A stretch of DNA of 64,000 bases, taken from Microbacterium candidum (GTDB lineage Bacteria; Actinomycetota; Actinomycetes; Actinomycetales; Microbacteriaceae). The translations under genes and the position numbers were made by a program. This document shows positions 9,027 through 18,608 of the stretch, piece by piece; within the stretch, counting starts at the first letter, position 1, and the number at the start of each line of letters is the position of its first letter. The notes under the pieces are model-generated. The model made no database searches. It was not told the origin of the DNA and was given only the letters and a program-made list of their open reading frames with translations. The stretch covers positions 186,001-250,000 of the forward strand of contig NZ_JASXSZ010000002.1 of the NCBI RefSeq assembly GCF_030315975.1, written 5' to 3'.

Positions 9027-11141
9027 TCACTCGCCCTTGGTCTTCTGGATGATCTCGTCTGCCACCGCGCGCGGGACCTCGGCGTAGCTGTCGAACTCCA
9101 TGGAGTAGACGGCACGGCCGGAGGTCTTCGAACGCAGGTCGCCGATGTAGCCGAACATCTCGGACAGCGGCACGAGGGCACGCACGACCTTGACGCCCTG
9201 GGCGTCCTCCATCGACTGGATCTGGCCACGGCGGCTGTTCAGGTCGCCGATGACGTCGCCCATGTACTCCTCGGGCGTACGCACCTCGACGGCCATGAGC
9301 GGCTCGAGGATGACCGGGTTCGCCTTGCGGACGGCCTCCTTGAAGCCCATCGAGCCGGCGATCTTGAAGGCCATCTCCGAGGAGTCGACGTCGTGCGACG
9401 CGCCGTCCATGAGGATCGCCTTCACACCGACCATCGGGTAGCCCGCGAGGACACCGACGTTCATCGCGTCCTGGAAGCCCTGGTTGGTCGGCTCGATGTA
9501 CTCGCGCGGGATGCGGCCACCGCTGACCTTGTTCTCGAACTCGTACGTCTTGTCGGCCGTGACCTCGAGGGGCTCGAGCGCGAACTGGATCTTCGCGAAC
9601 TGGCCCGAACCACCGGTCTGCTTCTTGTGCGTGTAGTCGTGACGCTCGACGGTCTTGCGGATCGTCTCGCGGTACGCGACCTGCGGCTTGCCGACGTTGG
9701 CCTCGACCTTGAACTCGCGCTTCATGCGGTCCACGAGGATGTCGAGGTGCAGCTCGCCCATGCCCTTGATGACCGTCTGGCCGGTCTCGGCGTTCTGCTC
9801 GACGCGGAACGTCGGGTCCTCTTCGGCGAGCTTCTGGATCGCGAGACCCAGCTTCTCCTGGTCGGCCTTGGTCTTCGGCTCGATGGCGACCTCGATGACC
9901 GGCTCCGGGAACGTCATCGACTCGAGGACGACCTGGTTGGCGGCATCCGACAGGGTGTCACCCGTCGTGGTGTCCTTGAGGCCGATGACCGCGTAGATGT
10001 GGCCCGCGGTGACCGAGTCGACCGGCATCTCCTTGTTGGCGTGCATCTGGAAGATCTTCCCGATGCGCTCCTTCTTGCCCTTGGTCGCGTTGACGATCTG
10101 CGCGCCGGAGTCGAGGTGGCCCGAGTACACGCGGATGTAGGTCAGACGGCCGAAGAACGGGTGCGTCACGATCTTGAACGCGAGGGCCGTGAACGGCTCC
10201 TCACGGTCGGCGTGGCGCTCGATGATGATCTCTTCGTTCTTCGGGTCCTTCGCCTCGATGGCGGGGACGTCGAGAGGCGACGGCAGGTAGTCCACGACCG
10301 CGTCGAGCATCGGCTGCACACCGCGGTTCTTGAACGCCGAGCCGCAGAGAACCGGGTAGAGCTCGCCCGCGACGGTCATCTTGCGGATGGCGCCCTTGAT
10401 CTCGGCGACCGTGAGCTCCTCACCGCCGAAGTGCTTCTCGAGGAGCTCCTCGTCGGACTCCGCGACCGCCTCGAGCAGCTGCTCGCGGTACTCGGCGGCC
10501 TTGTCGGCAAGGTCGGCCGGGATCTCCTGGATCTCGTACTTCGCACCCATGGTCACGTCGCCCTTGGCGTCGCCGGGCCACACGAGGGCACGCATCTCGA
10601 CGAGGTCGACGACGCCGACGAAGTCGCTCTCCGAGCCGATCGGCAGCTGCAGCACGAGCGGCTTGGCCTTCAGGCGGTTGACGATGGTGTCGACCGTGAA
10701 GTAGAAGTCGGCACCCAGCTTGTCCATCTTGTTGACGAAGCAGATGCGCGGGACGTCGTACTTGTCGGCCTGGCGCCACACGGTCTCGGACTGGGGCTCG
10801 ACGCCCTCCTTGCCGTCGAACACCGCGACGGCGCCGTCGAGGACGCGCAGCGAGCGCTCGACCTCGACCGTGAAGTCGACGTGGCCGGGGGTGTCGATGA
10901 TGTTGATCTGGTTCTTGTTCCAGAAACAGGTGACGGCGGCCGACGTGATCGTGATGCCGCGCTCCTGCTCCTGCTCCATCCAGTCGGTGGTGGCAGCGCC
11001 GTCGTGCGTTTCGCCGATCTTGTGGTTGACGCCCGTGTAGAACAGGATGCGCTCGGTCGTCGTCGTCTTGCCGGCATCGATGTGCGCCATGATGCCGATG
11101 TTGCGGACCTTGTTGAGGTCGGTGAGCACTTCTTGTGCCAC
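9027..11141 (-). CDS. fusA: Elongation factor G
   Basis: EF-G is the translocase GTPase of translation. The 704 residues contain the P-loop AHIDAGKT (19-26), the switch region [22 protein letters not shown] and [11 protein letters not shown]-motifs, then domains II-V including GMGELHLDI. Length is standard. The start is GTG at 11141. It is third in the str operon and is separated from rpsG by 83 bp containing a 15-bp perfect hairpin, so its expression may be tuned separately. Confidence 0.99.
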   Translation of the reverse strand: MAQEVLTDLNKVRNIGIMAHIDAGKTTTTERILFYTGVNHKIGETHDGAATTDWMEQEQERGITITSAAVTCFWNKNQINIIDTPGHVDFTVEVERSLRVLDGAVAVFDGKEGVEPQSETVWRQADKYDVPRICFVNKMDKLGADFYFTVDTIVNRLKAKPLVLQLPIGSESDFVGVVDLVEMRALVWPGDAKGDVTMGAKYEIQEIPADLADKAAEYREQLLEAVAESDEELLEKHFGGEELTVAEIKGAIRKMTVAGELYPVLCGSAFKNRGVQPMLDAVVDYLPSPLDVPAIEAKDPKNEEIIIERHADREEPFTALAFKIVTHPFFGRLTYIRVYSGHLDSGAQIVNATKGKKERIGKIFQMHANKEMPVDSVTAGHIYAVIGLKDTTTGDTLSDAANQVVLESMTFPEPVIEVAIEPKTKADQEKLGLAIQKLAEEDPTFRVEQNAETGQTVIKGMGELHLDILVDRMKREFKVEANVGKPQVAYRETIRKTVERHDYTHKKQTGGSGQFAKIQFALEPLEVTADKTYEFENKVSGGRIPREYIEPTNQGFQDAMNVGVLAGYPMVGVKAILMDGASHDVDSSEMAFKIAGSMGFKEAVRKANPVILEPLMAVEVRTPEEYMGDVIGDLNSRRGQIQSMEDAQGVKVVRALVPLSEMFGYIGDLRSKTSGRAVYSMEFDSYAEVPRAVADEIIQKTKGE

Positions 11142-11177
11142 GGGGTGTCTTCCTTACGTTTCGTGTGAAAGTCCGAG

Positions 11178-11214
11178 GGATGCCGGCCGGAGAGGTCGTC
11201 TCCGGCCGGCATCC
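11178..11214 (-). terminator. Perfect 15-bp hairpin between rpsG and fusA
   Basis: Arms at 11178-11192 and 11200-11214 are perfectly complementary with a 7-nt loop. The hairpin starts 10 bp beyond the rpsG stop and lies inside an operon whose genes are usually co-transcribed. It is either a partial terminator (attenuator) or a processing or stability structure that sets the ratio of S7 to EF-G. Confidence 0.65.
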
Positions 11215-11224
11215 GGGTCGCTGA

Positions 11225-11695
11225 TTACCAGCGGTAGTGAGCGAACGCGCGGTTCGACTCGGCCATCTTGTGCGTGTCTTCGCGGCGCTTCACCGCGGCA
11301 CCCAGGCCGTTCGAGGCATCCAGGATCTCGTTCTGGAGGCGCTCGGTCATCGTCTTCTCGCGACGGCCCTTCGCGTAGCTGACGAGCCAGCGGAGGGCGA
11401 GCGTGTTGGCGCGGTGAGGCTTGACCTCGACCGGCACCTGGTAGGTCGAACCACCGACGCGGCGGCTCTTGACCTCGAGGGTCGGGCGGACGTTGTCGAG
11501 CGCCTTCTTGAGCGTGGCGACGGCGTCCTGGCCGTTCTTGGCCTCGACGCCGGCGAGGGCGCCGTAGACGATCGACTCGGCGAGCGACTTCTTGCCGTCG
11601 ACGAGGATCTTGTTGACGAGCTGGCTCACGATCGGAGCGCCGTAAACCGGGTCGTTGGCGACCGGACGCTTCGGAGCGGGTCCCTTGCGAGGCAT
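11225..11695 (-). CDS. rpsG: 30S ribosomal protein S7
   Basis: S7 nucleates 30S head assembly and lies near the E site. The 156 residues contain the N-terminal [22 protein letters not shown], and the C-terminal [20 protein letters not shown] that is almost invariant. Length is normal. It starts 5 bp after the rpsL stop in the str operon. Confidence 0.98.
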   Translation of the reverse strand: MPRKGPAPKRPVANDPVYGAPIVSQLVNKILVDGKKSLAESIVYGALAGVEAKNGQDAVATLKKALDNVRPTLEVKSRRVGGSTYQVPVEVKPHRANTLALRWLVSYAKGRREKTMTERLQNEILDASNGLGAAVKRREDTHKMAESNRAFAHYRW

Positions 11696-11700
11696 CTGAC

Positions 11701-12069
11701 TCAGCCCTTCTTCGCGCCGTAGCGGCTGCGAGCCTGCTTGCGGTTCTTCACGGCCTGCGTGTCGAGCGCACCACGGATGATCTTGTAGCGGACACCGGGG
11801 AGGTCCTTCACACGACCGCCGCGGACGAGCACCAGCGAGTGCTCCTGCAGGTTGTGGCCCTCACCGGGGATGTAGGCCGTGACCTCGGTGCCGTTGCGGA
11901 GCTTGACACGGGCGACCTTGCGCATCGCCGAGTTCGGCTTCTTCGGGGTGGTGGTGTACACGCGGGTGCACACGCCGGCCTGCTGCGGGTTCGACTTCAG
12001 TGCGGGCGCCTTGGTCTTCGAGACCTTGGGCGACCGGCCCTTGCGAACCAACTGCTGAATGGTTGGCAC
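11701..12069 (-). CDS. rpsL: 30S ribosomal protein S12
   Basis: S12 is the decoding-centre protein and classical streptomycin-resistance locus. The 122 residues include [16 protein letters not shown] and [13 protein letters not shown]; both lysines associated with streptomycin sensitivity (about 43 and 88) are unmutated. I chose the GTG at 12069, which has AGGAGA 4 bp upstream and gives the standard N-terminus [11 protein letters not shown]. An in-frame upstream start at 12093 would add eight non-conserved residues. It is the first gene of the str operon, about 190 nt downstream of its promoter. Confidence 0.97.
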   Translation of the reverse strand: MPTIQQLVRKGRSPKVSKTKAPALKSNPQQAGVCTRVYTTTPKKPNSAMRKVARVKLRNGTEVTAYIPGEGHNLQEHSLVLVRGGRVKDLPGVRYKIIRGALDTQAVKNRKQARSRYGAKKG

Positions 12070-12265
12070 GTTCTCTCCTATTTCGTGCTGCACGGTGACA
12101 GCGTCGTGGTTTCACCACAGATCCACCCGCGCGCAGGCTCGCGCTCATGAGGGTGGATATGCCGTGGGGGTGACCTGTTCGCAGGTCGTTCCCTGAGATG
12201 AGGCGCTTCTGCGACGTCATCCATGCCGGGGCACAGCGGACGGCGCGCTTGCGCACACGAAGTCA

Positions 12266-12294
12266 ATGATACGCGTGCTCGGGCGTGTCGGCAA
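12266..12294 (-). promoter_or_regulatory. str operon promoter
   Basis: On the minus strand, -35 TTGCCG (12289-12294) and -10 TATCAT (12266-12271) have a 17-bp spacer. The -35 region, CGGGCGTGTCGGCAAAC on the plus strand (about 12279-12295), matches the S10 promoter block apart from one inserted G. The start point would be near 12259, leaving a leader of about 190 nt before rpsL. Confidence 0.75.
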
Positions 12295-12358
12295 ACGAGC
12301 GGCGGGATGGGGGTGCTACGCGCCCCGCGACCCGGCCGGCGCGCTGCGGATCAGCGGG

Positions 12359-13714
12359 TCAGGCGTCGACACGCGTGAGCCGCAGCTCCGCGTCGCCGAG
12401 GAGGAACCCCGCGCCGATCGGTCCGCTCCCGCCCTCGGCGAGCTCGGTCTCCCCTCCGTCGGCGGCGAGCACGGCGACGCCGTTCGTGGAGGCGAGGTCG
12501 GTGATCGTCCAGACGTCGTCACGACGCTCGAGGCGCGCGTGGGTCTTCGACATCGTGCGGGTCTCGTCCGCGATCGGGACGAGTTGCGCGTTCGGGAACC
12601 GCGGATCCTCGGCGGGACGGCGGCCCACGATGACGACGTCCGACGTCAGGTGGATGGGCGCCCCGAGCGGCGGAGTGAGCACCCAGCGCGGGCGGCGGCG
12701 CGGGGCGATGATCGTCTCGTCCGAGAACCCGTCGTCGGGGACCTCCGGCTCCGACCGCTGCGCCGAGACCGACGAGCGCGCCGACATCGGCGAGCCGAGC
12801 GCCGGCGCCCCCACCACGGCGGAGATCTCGCCGGACGTGTCGGTGAGATCGGCCGGGTCTGCCGGTTGCGCCCACGGACTCGACGAGCGCGTCGGGATGG
12901 GCGCGGTCGGGACGCTGCTGATGGGCGCGCGACGCGGACCGGGAGCGGCGGCGGACGACGTCGTCCCGACGATCTGCGCGTCGTCGGAGTCCTCGTCGAG
13001 ATCAGCGTCGTGCGACGACTCCGGCGCCGACGCGGCGCGGGGCGCGAAGGCAGGGGCGGGAGGTGCGAAGGGCATGGCCGGCTGCTCGGTCGGCGGCTCG
13101 CTCGTGGAGGATTCCGCAGGCGGAGTGAACGCGGCGTCGCTCGGCGCCGACGGGCTGAACGCCGAGACGGGCGCCGCGGCCGGGGACGGCACGGCGGAGG
13201 CGGGCGCGACGGAAGCGGGCGCGGCCGGGACGGGCGCGGCCGGCGCGGGGGGCGCCGGTGAGAACGAGAGCGCGGGCGCACCGGCATCCGTCCCGCCGAT
13301 GCGGGCGTCGAGATCAGCGTTGGCCGTCCTCATCGAGCCGCGGCCGGGGCCGCCGAGCCAGCGCGCCGGACCCCACGCGAGAACGCTGAACCACACCAGG
13401 GTGAGGAGCACCGCGAGCACCGTCATGCCGGCGCCGAAGCCGAACGAGACGTTGATGCGGTAGTAGGCCATGATCGAGACCACGAGGAGGGCGATCCAGC
13501 CGATCACCGGGATGAGGGCCAGCAGGATGAACCATCCGGAGTACCCGCCGAGCTCGAGCAGGGTGAAGCCGTTGAGGAATGGCACCCAGGCCTTCCACCC
13601 CTTCTCCCGCGCCTTCCGGAAGACGGTGGAGAGCGCGAGACCCATCCAGACGTAGGCGGCCACGCCGACTACGAGGTCGACGGTGAGGGCCGCGGTGTAG
13701 GCGGAATCGTTCAT
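12359..13714 (-). CDS. Membrane protein with C-terminal FHA domain
   Basis: A 451-residue protein in three parts. Residues 1-125 hold about four membrane helices resembling the DUF5684 type, with KGWKAWVPFLNGF. Residues 140-330 are a Pro/Ala-rich disordered linker. Residues 350-451 form an FHA domain with intact phosphothreonine-binding residues: G364-R365, S389-x-x-H392 and N411-G412. Just before the FHA domain is SDETII (T334), which resembles kinase-target threonines that FHA domains bind in cis in GarA-type proteins; this is an inference. It probably reads the output of the kinase at 24635. Its ATG overlaps the preceding stop by 4 bp, so it is translationally coupled as the last gene of the locus. 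Confidence 0.85.
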   Translation of the reverse strand: MNDSAYTAALTVDLVVGVAAYVWMGLALSTVFRKAREKGWKAWVPFLNGFTLLELGGYSGWFILLALIPVIGWIALLVVSIMAYYRINVSFGFGAGMTVLAVLLTLVWFSVLAWGPARWLGGPGRGSMRTANADLDARIGGTDAGAPALSFSPAPPAPAAPVPAAPASVAPASAVPSPAAAPVSAFSPSAPSDAAFTPPAESSTSEPPTEQPAMPFAPPAPAFAPRAASAPESSHDADLDEDSDDAQIVGTTSSAAAPGPRRAPISSVPTAPIPTRSSSPWAQPADPADLTDTSGEISAVVGAPALGSPMSARSSVSAQRSEPEVPDDGFSDETIIAPRRRPRWVLTPPLGAPIHLTSDVVIVGRRPAEDPRFPNAQLVPIADETRTMSKTHARLERRDDVWTITDLASTNGVAVLAADGGETELAEGGSGPIGAGFLLGDAELRLTRVDA

Positions 13715-16224
13715 GTCGTCGGACGCCGAGTCTCGGCGTCGTCTCCTCTCGGGTCCGGCGCGGTGCGTCGGGGACGCACGAATGAAGACAACGATACGGC
13801 CGCGCGGAGCCGGCGCCACACCGAGTGACGTGCGCCGAGCGCCCGGCGCTCGGCATCGACGATGCTCCAGAACGCCGCGGCGTCCGCGGCATCCGGCTCG
13901 GCGTCCGAGAAGACCGCGCGGTCGGCGTCCGTGGCGAGCGCGGTCGCTCCCGCGGTGGGGATCAGGGATGCGGCGACCTCCATGCGGGTGCGCGCGCCGG
14001 GGCGCGGCATCCCGTAGTCGACGGCCGTGTCGACGAACTCGTCCCATCCGCCGCTGAACCGCGAGCGCGTCTCGCCGGCGCGGCGCCGCCCGCGCCGGCG
14101 CCCCGCCTTCGTGGCGATGACCGCGAGGAACGGCCCCGCCAGGATCGCGAGGACGAGAGCCGCCCCGCCCGCGATGCGCAGCGCCGCCCACAGCGACTCG
14201 AAGTCGGGGCCGTCGTCGCGCTGCGCGTCGGAGTTCGCGGCGTCGTGCTGCGCGGGGTCGGGCGGCACGACCTCGTGGGCCGTCTCGGGACGGACTTCGG
14301 TCGGGTTCTCCGGGTCGCGTTCGCGCAGGGTCGTGGCGTCGAGGCCGTTCTCGTGCTGAGGGGTGGCGTCGACCGCGACCCACGTACCGTCGCGGTCCTG
14401 CACCTCGGTCCACGCGGAGAGGTCTCCACCCGTGCACACCCCTCCCCCGCAGGCGGGGAGGTCGTTGCCCGTCAGCCGGACGCCGACGACCACGCGGGCC
14501 GGGAATCCGAGGGCCTGGGCGACGAGGGATGCGGCGACCGCGAACTGCTCGTCATCACCCACCGCGGCTACAAGAGAGGCATCGGCAGACGATCCGTCCG
14601 CCGCCTGCGTTGCGGCGGCCTGGTTCGCGCGATCGAGGAGTGCGCGGAACAGCGCGTCGACGCGGGCCAGCGAGTGCCCTGCGGTGCTCGGCTGGAAGAC
14701 GTAGTCGGCGCCGAGCGGCTTCTCCCAGGCGGCGCCGGTCTCGGGCACCGCGAGCGCGTGGCTGAGATAGCCGCGAGCGCGCAGACGGTCGATCAAGGTC
14801 TTGAGGCCGGTGCCGTCGTGCGCGACGCGCTGGCGCGAGATCCAGTCGGTGACGCTCTGCGGCAGGGCGACGGCGGGTCTCGCCCCGGACGATTCGAGCG
14901 ACTCCAGCGCTCGGGGTGCCGTCACGGTCGCGGTGAGGTCGTAGACGTCTCCCTCGCGCAGCGTCGCCGTGTCGACCGCGCCGGCCGTCGCCGCGGAGTA
15001 GTAGAACGCGTCGGCGAGGCCGCCGGCATCCTTCGACCCGGTGAAATCGACGCGCTCGAGCGAGCCGAACGTCGGCAGCCAGATGCCGCGGAGTCCGGCG
15101 ATGTCGATGCGGACGGTCGACGGCGTGCCGGGATCGGGCTGCCGCGCGTCGGCGACGCGGGTGAAGAGCCCCCCGTCGGCCGCCACCCGGTACTCCGTGC
15201 CGTCGTAGTCGGTGAGCGTCGCGATGCGGATGCGGTCGGGCATCGGCCCGGACACGGCGTCGACGCTGAAGAGCGGTCGGGAGAAGGAGGCGTCGGCGAA
15301 GTGCGTGCGGTAGTCGCTGAGCGGGCTGACCGATCGGCGGATGACCTCCTCGGGGCCCGTCGCGCTGCGCAGCACCTCGCGCGTGCGGCCTTCCGCGACG
15401 AGCGGCGTCAGCGCGCTGCCCGCGACGACCGAGACCACGACCATCGTGGTCGCGAGCGCGGCGCGCCGGGCGCCGGCGGCCGAGCCCCGTCGCGCCACCC
15501 GCACCCCGCTCGCGTCCGCCGCCCGCAGCAGCGCCGCGCGGCGCAGTTCGCGCGTCCGCCACGACAGCCACGCCACGGAGACCATGAGGACGAGCGCTCC
15601 GACGAAGAGCTCGCGCGGCGCGGGGACGGCGAGCGGTCCGAGCCGGATCGTCGCGCTCGCGACGGGGGCACCGAAGAGGAGGCCGAACGCGGACATCGCG
15701 ATGGCGGGCGCCGTCGCCCACGTGCTCGCCGCATCCGGCCGCCACGCGAGGGTCAGCGCACCGAGTGTGCCGACGAACAGCACGGCGAGCACGGGGACGA
15801 GGAGGTCCCGGTACGACCCCACGGGAAGGTCGACGGTCAGGAGGTCCTTGAATCCCGTCGACACTCCGGTCGCCGTCGCGCGGAGCGAGTCGAGGACGCC
15901 CGCCGGCGTCGGCTCCGGCGGCACGGCCACGACGATCGAGAGGACGGCGAAGAGCCCCGCCGCGGCGAGGACGGTCGCCCATGCGGGCCAGCACAGCACC
16001 CGGGCGACCGCCGCCAGCAGGAACGCCCCGGCGACGCCGGCGACGGCGACCCGCAGATAGGCGGGCGCGCCCTGCGCCCCGTGGGTGAGGACGCCGTAGA
16101 TCGGCGCCGCGGCGAAGGCCGCGAGGGCCGCGCAGACGAGGACGTACAGGCTCCCCATCCCGACGATCCTCCCGCGCAGCCGCGACAGGTCGAGGCGGGG
16201 CGTCCGCGTCGCCGGGGCGGTCAC
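13711..16224 (-). CDS. TgpA-like membrane transglutaminase-fold protein, probably inactive
   Basis: An 837-residue protein with an N-terminal block of membrane helices, an extracytoplasmic transglutaminase-like domain (about 540-625), one more helix and a C-terminal cytoplasmic region. In active members the catalytic Cys lies in G-D-C-x-x-F-A and the His in H-A-W. Here these read GDDEQFA (Asp558 in place of Cys) and SAW (Ser603 in place of His). Only the Asp of VDATP (619) remains, so catalysis looks lost while the fold markers FPARVVVG and WVAVDATP persist. The GTG start overlaps the DUF58 stop by 4 bp. Genes of this type sit beside MoxR and DUF58 in many actinobacteria. Confidence 0.85.
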   Translation of the reverse strand: MTAPATRTPRLDLSRLRGRIVGMGSLYVLVCAALAAFAAAPIYGVLTHGAQGAPAYLRVAVAGVAGAFLLAAVARVLCWPAWATVLAAAGLFAVLSIVVAVPPEPTPAGVLDSLRATATGVSTGFKDLLTVDLPVGSYRDLLVPVLAVLFVGTLGALTLAWRPDAASTWATAPAIAMSAFGLLFGAPVASATIRLGPLAVPAPRELFVGALVLMVSVAWLSWRTRELRRAALLRAADASGVRVARRGSAAGARRAALATTMVVVSVVAGSALTPLVAEGRTREVLRSATGPEEVIRRSVSPLSDYRTHFADASFSRPLFSVDAVSGPMPDRIRIATLTDYDGTEYRVAADGGLFTRVADARQPDPGTPSTVRIDIAGLRGIWLPTFGSLERVDFTGSKDAGGLADAFYYSAATAGAVDTATLREGDVYDLTATVTAPRALESLESSGARPAVALPQSVTDWISRQRVAHDGTGLKTLIDRLRARGYLSHALAVPETGAAWEKPLGADYVFQPSTAGHSLARVDALFRALLDRANQAAATQAADGSSADASLVAAVGDDEQFAVAASLVAQALGFPARVVVGVRLTGNDLPACGGGVCTGGDLSAWTEVQDRDGTWVAVDATPQHENGLDATTLRERDPENPTEVRPETAHEVVPPDPAQHDAANSDAQRDDGPDFESLWAALRIAGGAALVLAILAGPFLAVIATKAGRRRGRRRAGETRSRFSGGWDEFVDTAVDYGMPRPGARTRMEVAASLIPTAGATALATDADRAVFSDAEPDAADAAAFWSIVDAERRALGARHSVWRRLRAAVSLSSFVRPRRTAPDPRGDDAETRRPTT

Positions 16225-17615
16225 GTCTGCGCTCCCCGCGCGAGGAGGCCGGCGAGGTCGTCGAGCACGCCGACCGTCAGCACCGTCAGGGCGCCCGTCG
16301 GTCGGCGGCGCGGGTGCGCGCGCTCGTCGCACACCACCGCGACGACCGCGGTGTCGATCGGGAACGCGAGGGCGGCGCGGCGCAGGCGCTCGACGGAGAC
16401 GGTCGATCCGCACACGATGAACGCGAGCGAGAGGTCGGGCATCGTCTCCACGACGAGCCGGCAGACGTCCTCCAGCGGCATCGTCCGCTCGAGCGCGGAG
16501 ACCTGCGAGAAGCCGTCGAGGAGCGTGCGGGGCGTCGGCGCGGAGAGCGACCGGATGGCCCGCATCCGCCCCTGGGCGACGCGCGGGATCTCCGCTCCGG
16601 ACACGACATCGAGGTCGCGTCCCTCCCGCACCGCCTGCACGGAGAGGGATGCGGCGACCGACACCGCGAGCTCGAACTCGCCGTCGGCCGTCTGCTCTGA
16701 GCGGGGGTCGCCCCAGAAGTAGTCGCGCTCCGCGAGGCTCAGGACGACCGCCAGTCGCGAGCGCAGCGACTCCTCGAACTGACGGACCATCAGCTGCCCG
16801 GTCTTCGCCGTGGACTTCCAGTGGATCTGACGCCGCGCATCCCCCGGGACGTACTCGCGGATGGCGTGGAAGGAGATGTCGGAATCGACCAGGCGCCTGC
16901 TCGCGCTGCCTTCGAGGTCTCGGACGAGACCGGCGCTCGTGGCCGGCACGGCGACCGTGCGGGGGTGGACGTACAGCTCGTGCATCTCGTCCCACTCGCG
17001 TTCGCGGCGCACGAGCCCGACCGGGTCGGTGCGGATCGTCACCGCAGGTCCGACCGGGATCACGCCACGGCGGAGCGCCGGGATCGACACGGTCCGCGAC
17101 AGCCGCTGACCCGGTCGCAGCAAGGGGACCGCCACCTCGACGAGCCCGTCGCCGATCGGCAGGTCGACGCGTCCGGGCAGCGCCGTCGTGCGCGCGGCGT
17201 TGCGGACCCGCAGCTCGGCATCGACGCTCGTGCCGGCGACGACCCGATCGTGCGCGACGTGCAGCGCCACGTCGTACCCCCGCGCCCCGAACAGGAACGG
17301 CACCGAGAGGATGAGGAGCACGAGCGCCGAGAGGGCCGCGACGATCGCCTCGACCCACCCGAAGGCGAGGCCCGCGGCAAGGCCCGCCGTCACCGCGACG
17401 ATCACGAGCCATCCCGCCGGGGCGACCGTCGCGCCGACCTCACGGGCGCCGCGCGCGGCCGCATCCGTCCCCCGGCCCCACGCCGCCGCGACCGCGATCG
17501 CCGCGCGCACGAGCGGGGCACGGCGCGCCGTCACGCGGGCGTGCACCGTCGTCTCGGCGACGGCCGTGCGTCCGGCCGTCGTCGTGCGGGTCGTGGGAGC
17601 GGTGGGGATCGTCAT
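16221..17615 (-). CDS. DUF58 domain-containing protein (MoxR partner)
   Basis: A 464-residue protein with two N-terminal hydrophobic helices (about 70-115) followed by a beta-rich segment and the DUF58 core. The signature REYVPGDARRQIHWKSTAKTG is present near residues 250-270 and is followed by a vWA-like fold region. DUF58 proteins are proposed to bind metal ions through a vWA-type domain and to be substrates or partners of MoxR ATPases; the exact function is unknown. The ATG overlaps the moxR-like stop by 4 bp and the gene overlaps the next by 4 bp, so the three are tightly coupled. Confidence 0.9.
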   Translation of the reverse strand: MTIPTAPTTRTTTAGRTAVAETTVHARVTARRAPLVRAAIAVAAAWGRGTDAAARGAREVGATVAPAGWLVIVAVTAGLAAGLAFGWVEAIVAALSALVLLILSVPFLFGARGYDVALHVAHDRVVAGTSVDAELRVRNAARTTALPGRVDLPIGDGLVEVAVPLLRPGQRLSRTVSIPALRRGVIPVGPAVTIRTDPVGLVRREREWDEMHELYVHPRTVAVPATSAGLVRDLEGSASRRLVDSDISFHAIREYVPGDARRQIHWKSTAKTGQLMVRQFEESLRSRLAVVLSLAERDYFWGDPRSEQTADGEFELAVSVAASLSVQAVREGRDLDVVSGAEIPRVAQGRMRAIRSLSAPTPRTLLDGFSQVSALERTMPLEDVCRLVVETMPDLSLAFIVCGSTVSVERLRRAALAFPIDTAVVAVVCDERAHPRRRPTGALTVLTVGVLDDLAGLLARGAQT

Positions 17616-18589
17616 CCGCGTTCAGACACGCTTTCGCGATGCGTCGGCGGCGCGACGTCGAGGAGGACGCGGCCGACGACGGCCTCCGGCGTCACGCCGT
17701 CGAACTCGGCCTCGGGATGCAGGATCAGCCGGTGCGACAGCACCGCGGTCGCGAGCGCCTTCACGTCGTCGGGCGTCGCGTACGTGCGGCCCTGGGACGC
17801 CGCCCGCGCGCGCGTCGCGCGGGTGAGCGCGAGGGCACCCCGGATGCTGACCCCCAGGCGCACCTGCTCGGCCGAGCGAGTCGCATCCACCATCCGCGCG
17901 ATGTAGTCGAGGACCAGCGGATCGACGTAGACCTCCTGGGCGAGCTCCGCCATTCCGACGAGGGCGTCCGGGGTGATGACGGCCGCCAGATCGGCGGTCG
18001 GGATCGCCGCTCCGCCGAGGATGCGGAGCGTCGCGGCGTGGTCGGGGTAGCCGAGCGAGGTGCGCAGGAGGAATCGGTCGAGCTGCGCCTCCGGGAGCCG
18101 ATACGTGCCCGCCTGCTCGACGGGGTTCTGCGTCGCGATCACGAGGAACGGGCTGCCGACCGGGCGGGTGATCGCGTCGACCGTGACGCGACCCTCCTCC
18201 ATGACCTCGAGGAGGGCGGCCTGCGTCTTCGGGCTCGCCCGGTTGATCTCGTCGGCGAGGACGACGTTCGCGAACACGGGGCCCGCGTGGAACTCGAACT
18301 CCCCTGTCTTCTGGTCGTACACGGTGATGCCGGTGATGTCGCCGGGCAGCAGATCGGGGGTGAACTGGATGCGGGTGTTCGTGCCCTCCACGGACTGCGC
18401 GAGGGCGCGTGCGAGCGAGGTCTTGCCGGTGCCGGGGACGTCCTCCAGCAGCACGTGGCCTTCGCTCAGCATCGCCGTGAGGACGAGCTCGACGACGTGG
18501 CGCTTGCCGATCACCGACTGCTCGACGTTGTCGGCGAGCTGCCGGAAGGTCTGGGCGAACCAGGTGGCCTGCTCCTGGGCGATGGTCAT
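17612..18589 (-). CDS. MoxR-family AAA+ ATPase
   Basis: A 325-residue AAA+ ATPase of the MoxR class, thought to act as a chaperone that matures or activates vWA-domain partners. Walker A is VPGTGKTS (51-58) and Walker B is VLADEINR (Asp113, Glu114). The sensor region IATQNPVEQAGTYRLPEAQLD is typical of the family. All catalytic residues are intact. It sits between the giant surface protein (20 bp upstream) and DUF58 (4-bp overlap), the standard MoxR-DUF58-transglutaminase order. Confidence 0.95.
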   Translation of the reverse strand: MTIAQEQATWFAQTFRQLADNVEQSVIGKRHVVELVLTAMLSEGHVLLEDVPGTGKTSLARALAQSVEGTNTRIQFTPDLLPGDITGITVYDQKTGEFEFHAGPVFANVVLADEINRASPKTQAALLEVMEEGRVTVDAITRPVGSPFLVIATQNPVEQAGTYRLPEAQLDRFLLRTSLGYPDHAATLRILGGAAIPTADLAAVITPDALVGMAELAQEVYVDPLVLDYIARMVDATRSAEQVRLGVSIRGALALTRATRARAASQGRTYATPDDVKALATAVLSHRLILHPEAEFDGVTPEAVVGRVLLDVAPPTHRESVSERG

Positions 18590-18608
18590 CAGTGCTCCGT
18601 GGGGTGTG

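Noticed and set aside
13715..14437. N-terminal extension of the FHA protein to about 692 residues
   Set aside because: The extension overlaps the transglutaminase-like gene in another frame and is Arg-rich noise; the ATG at 13714 fits the 4-bp overlap and gives a hydrophobic start.
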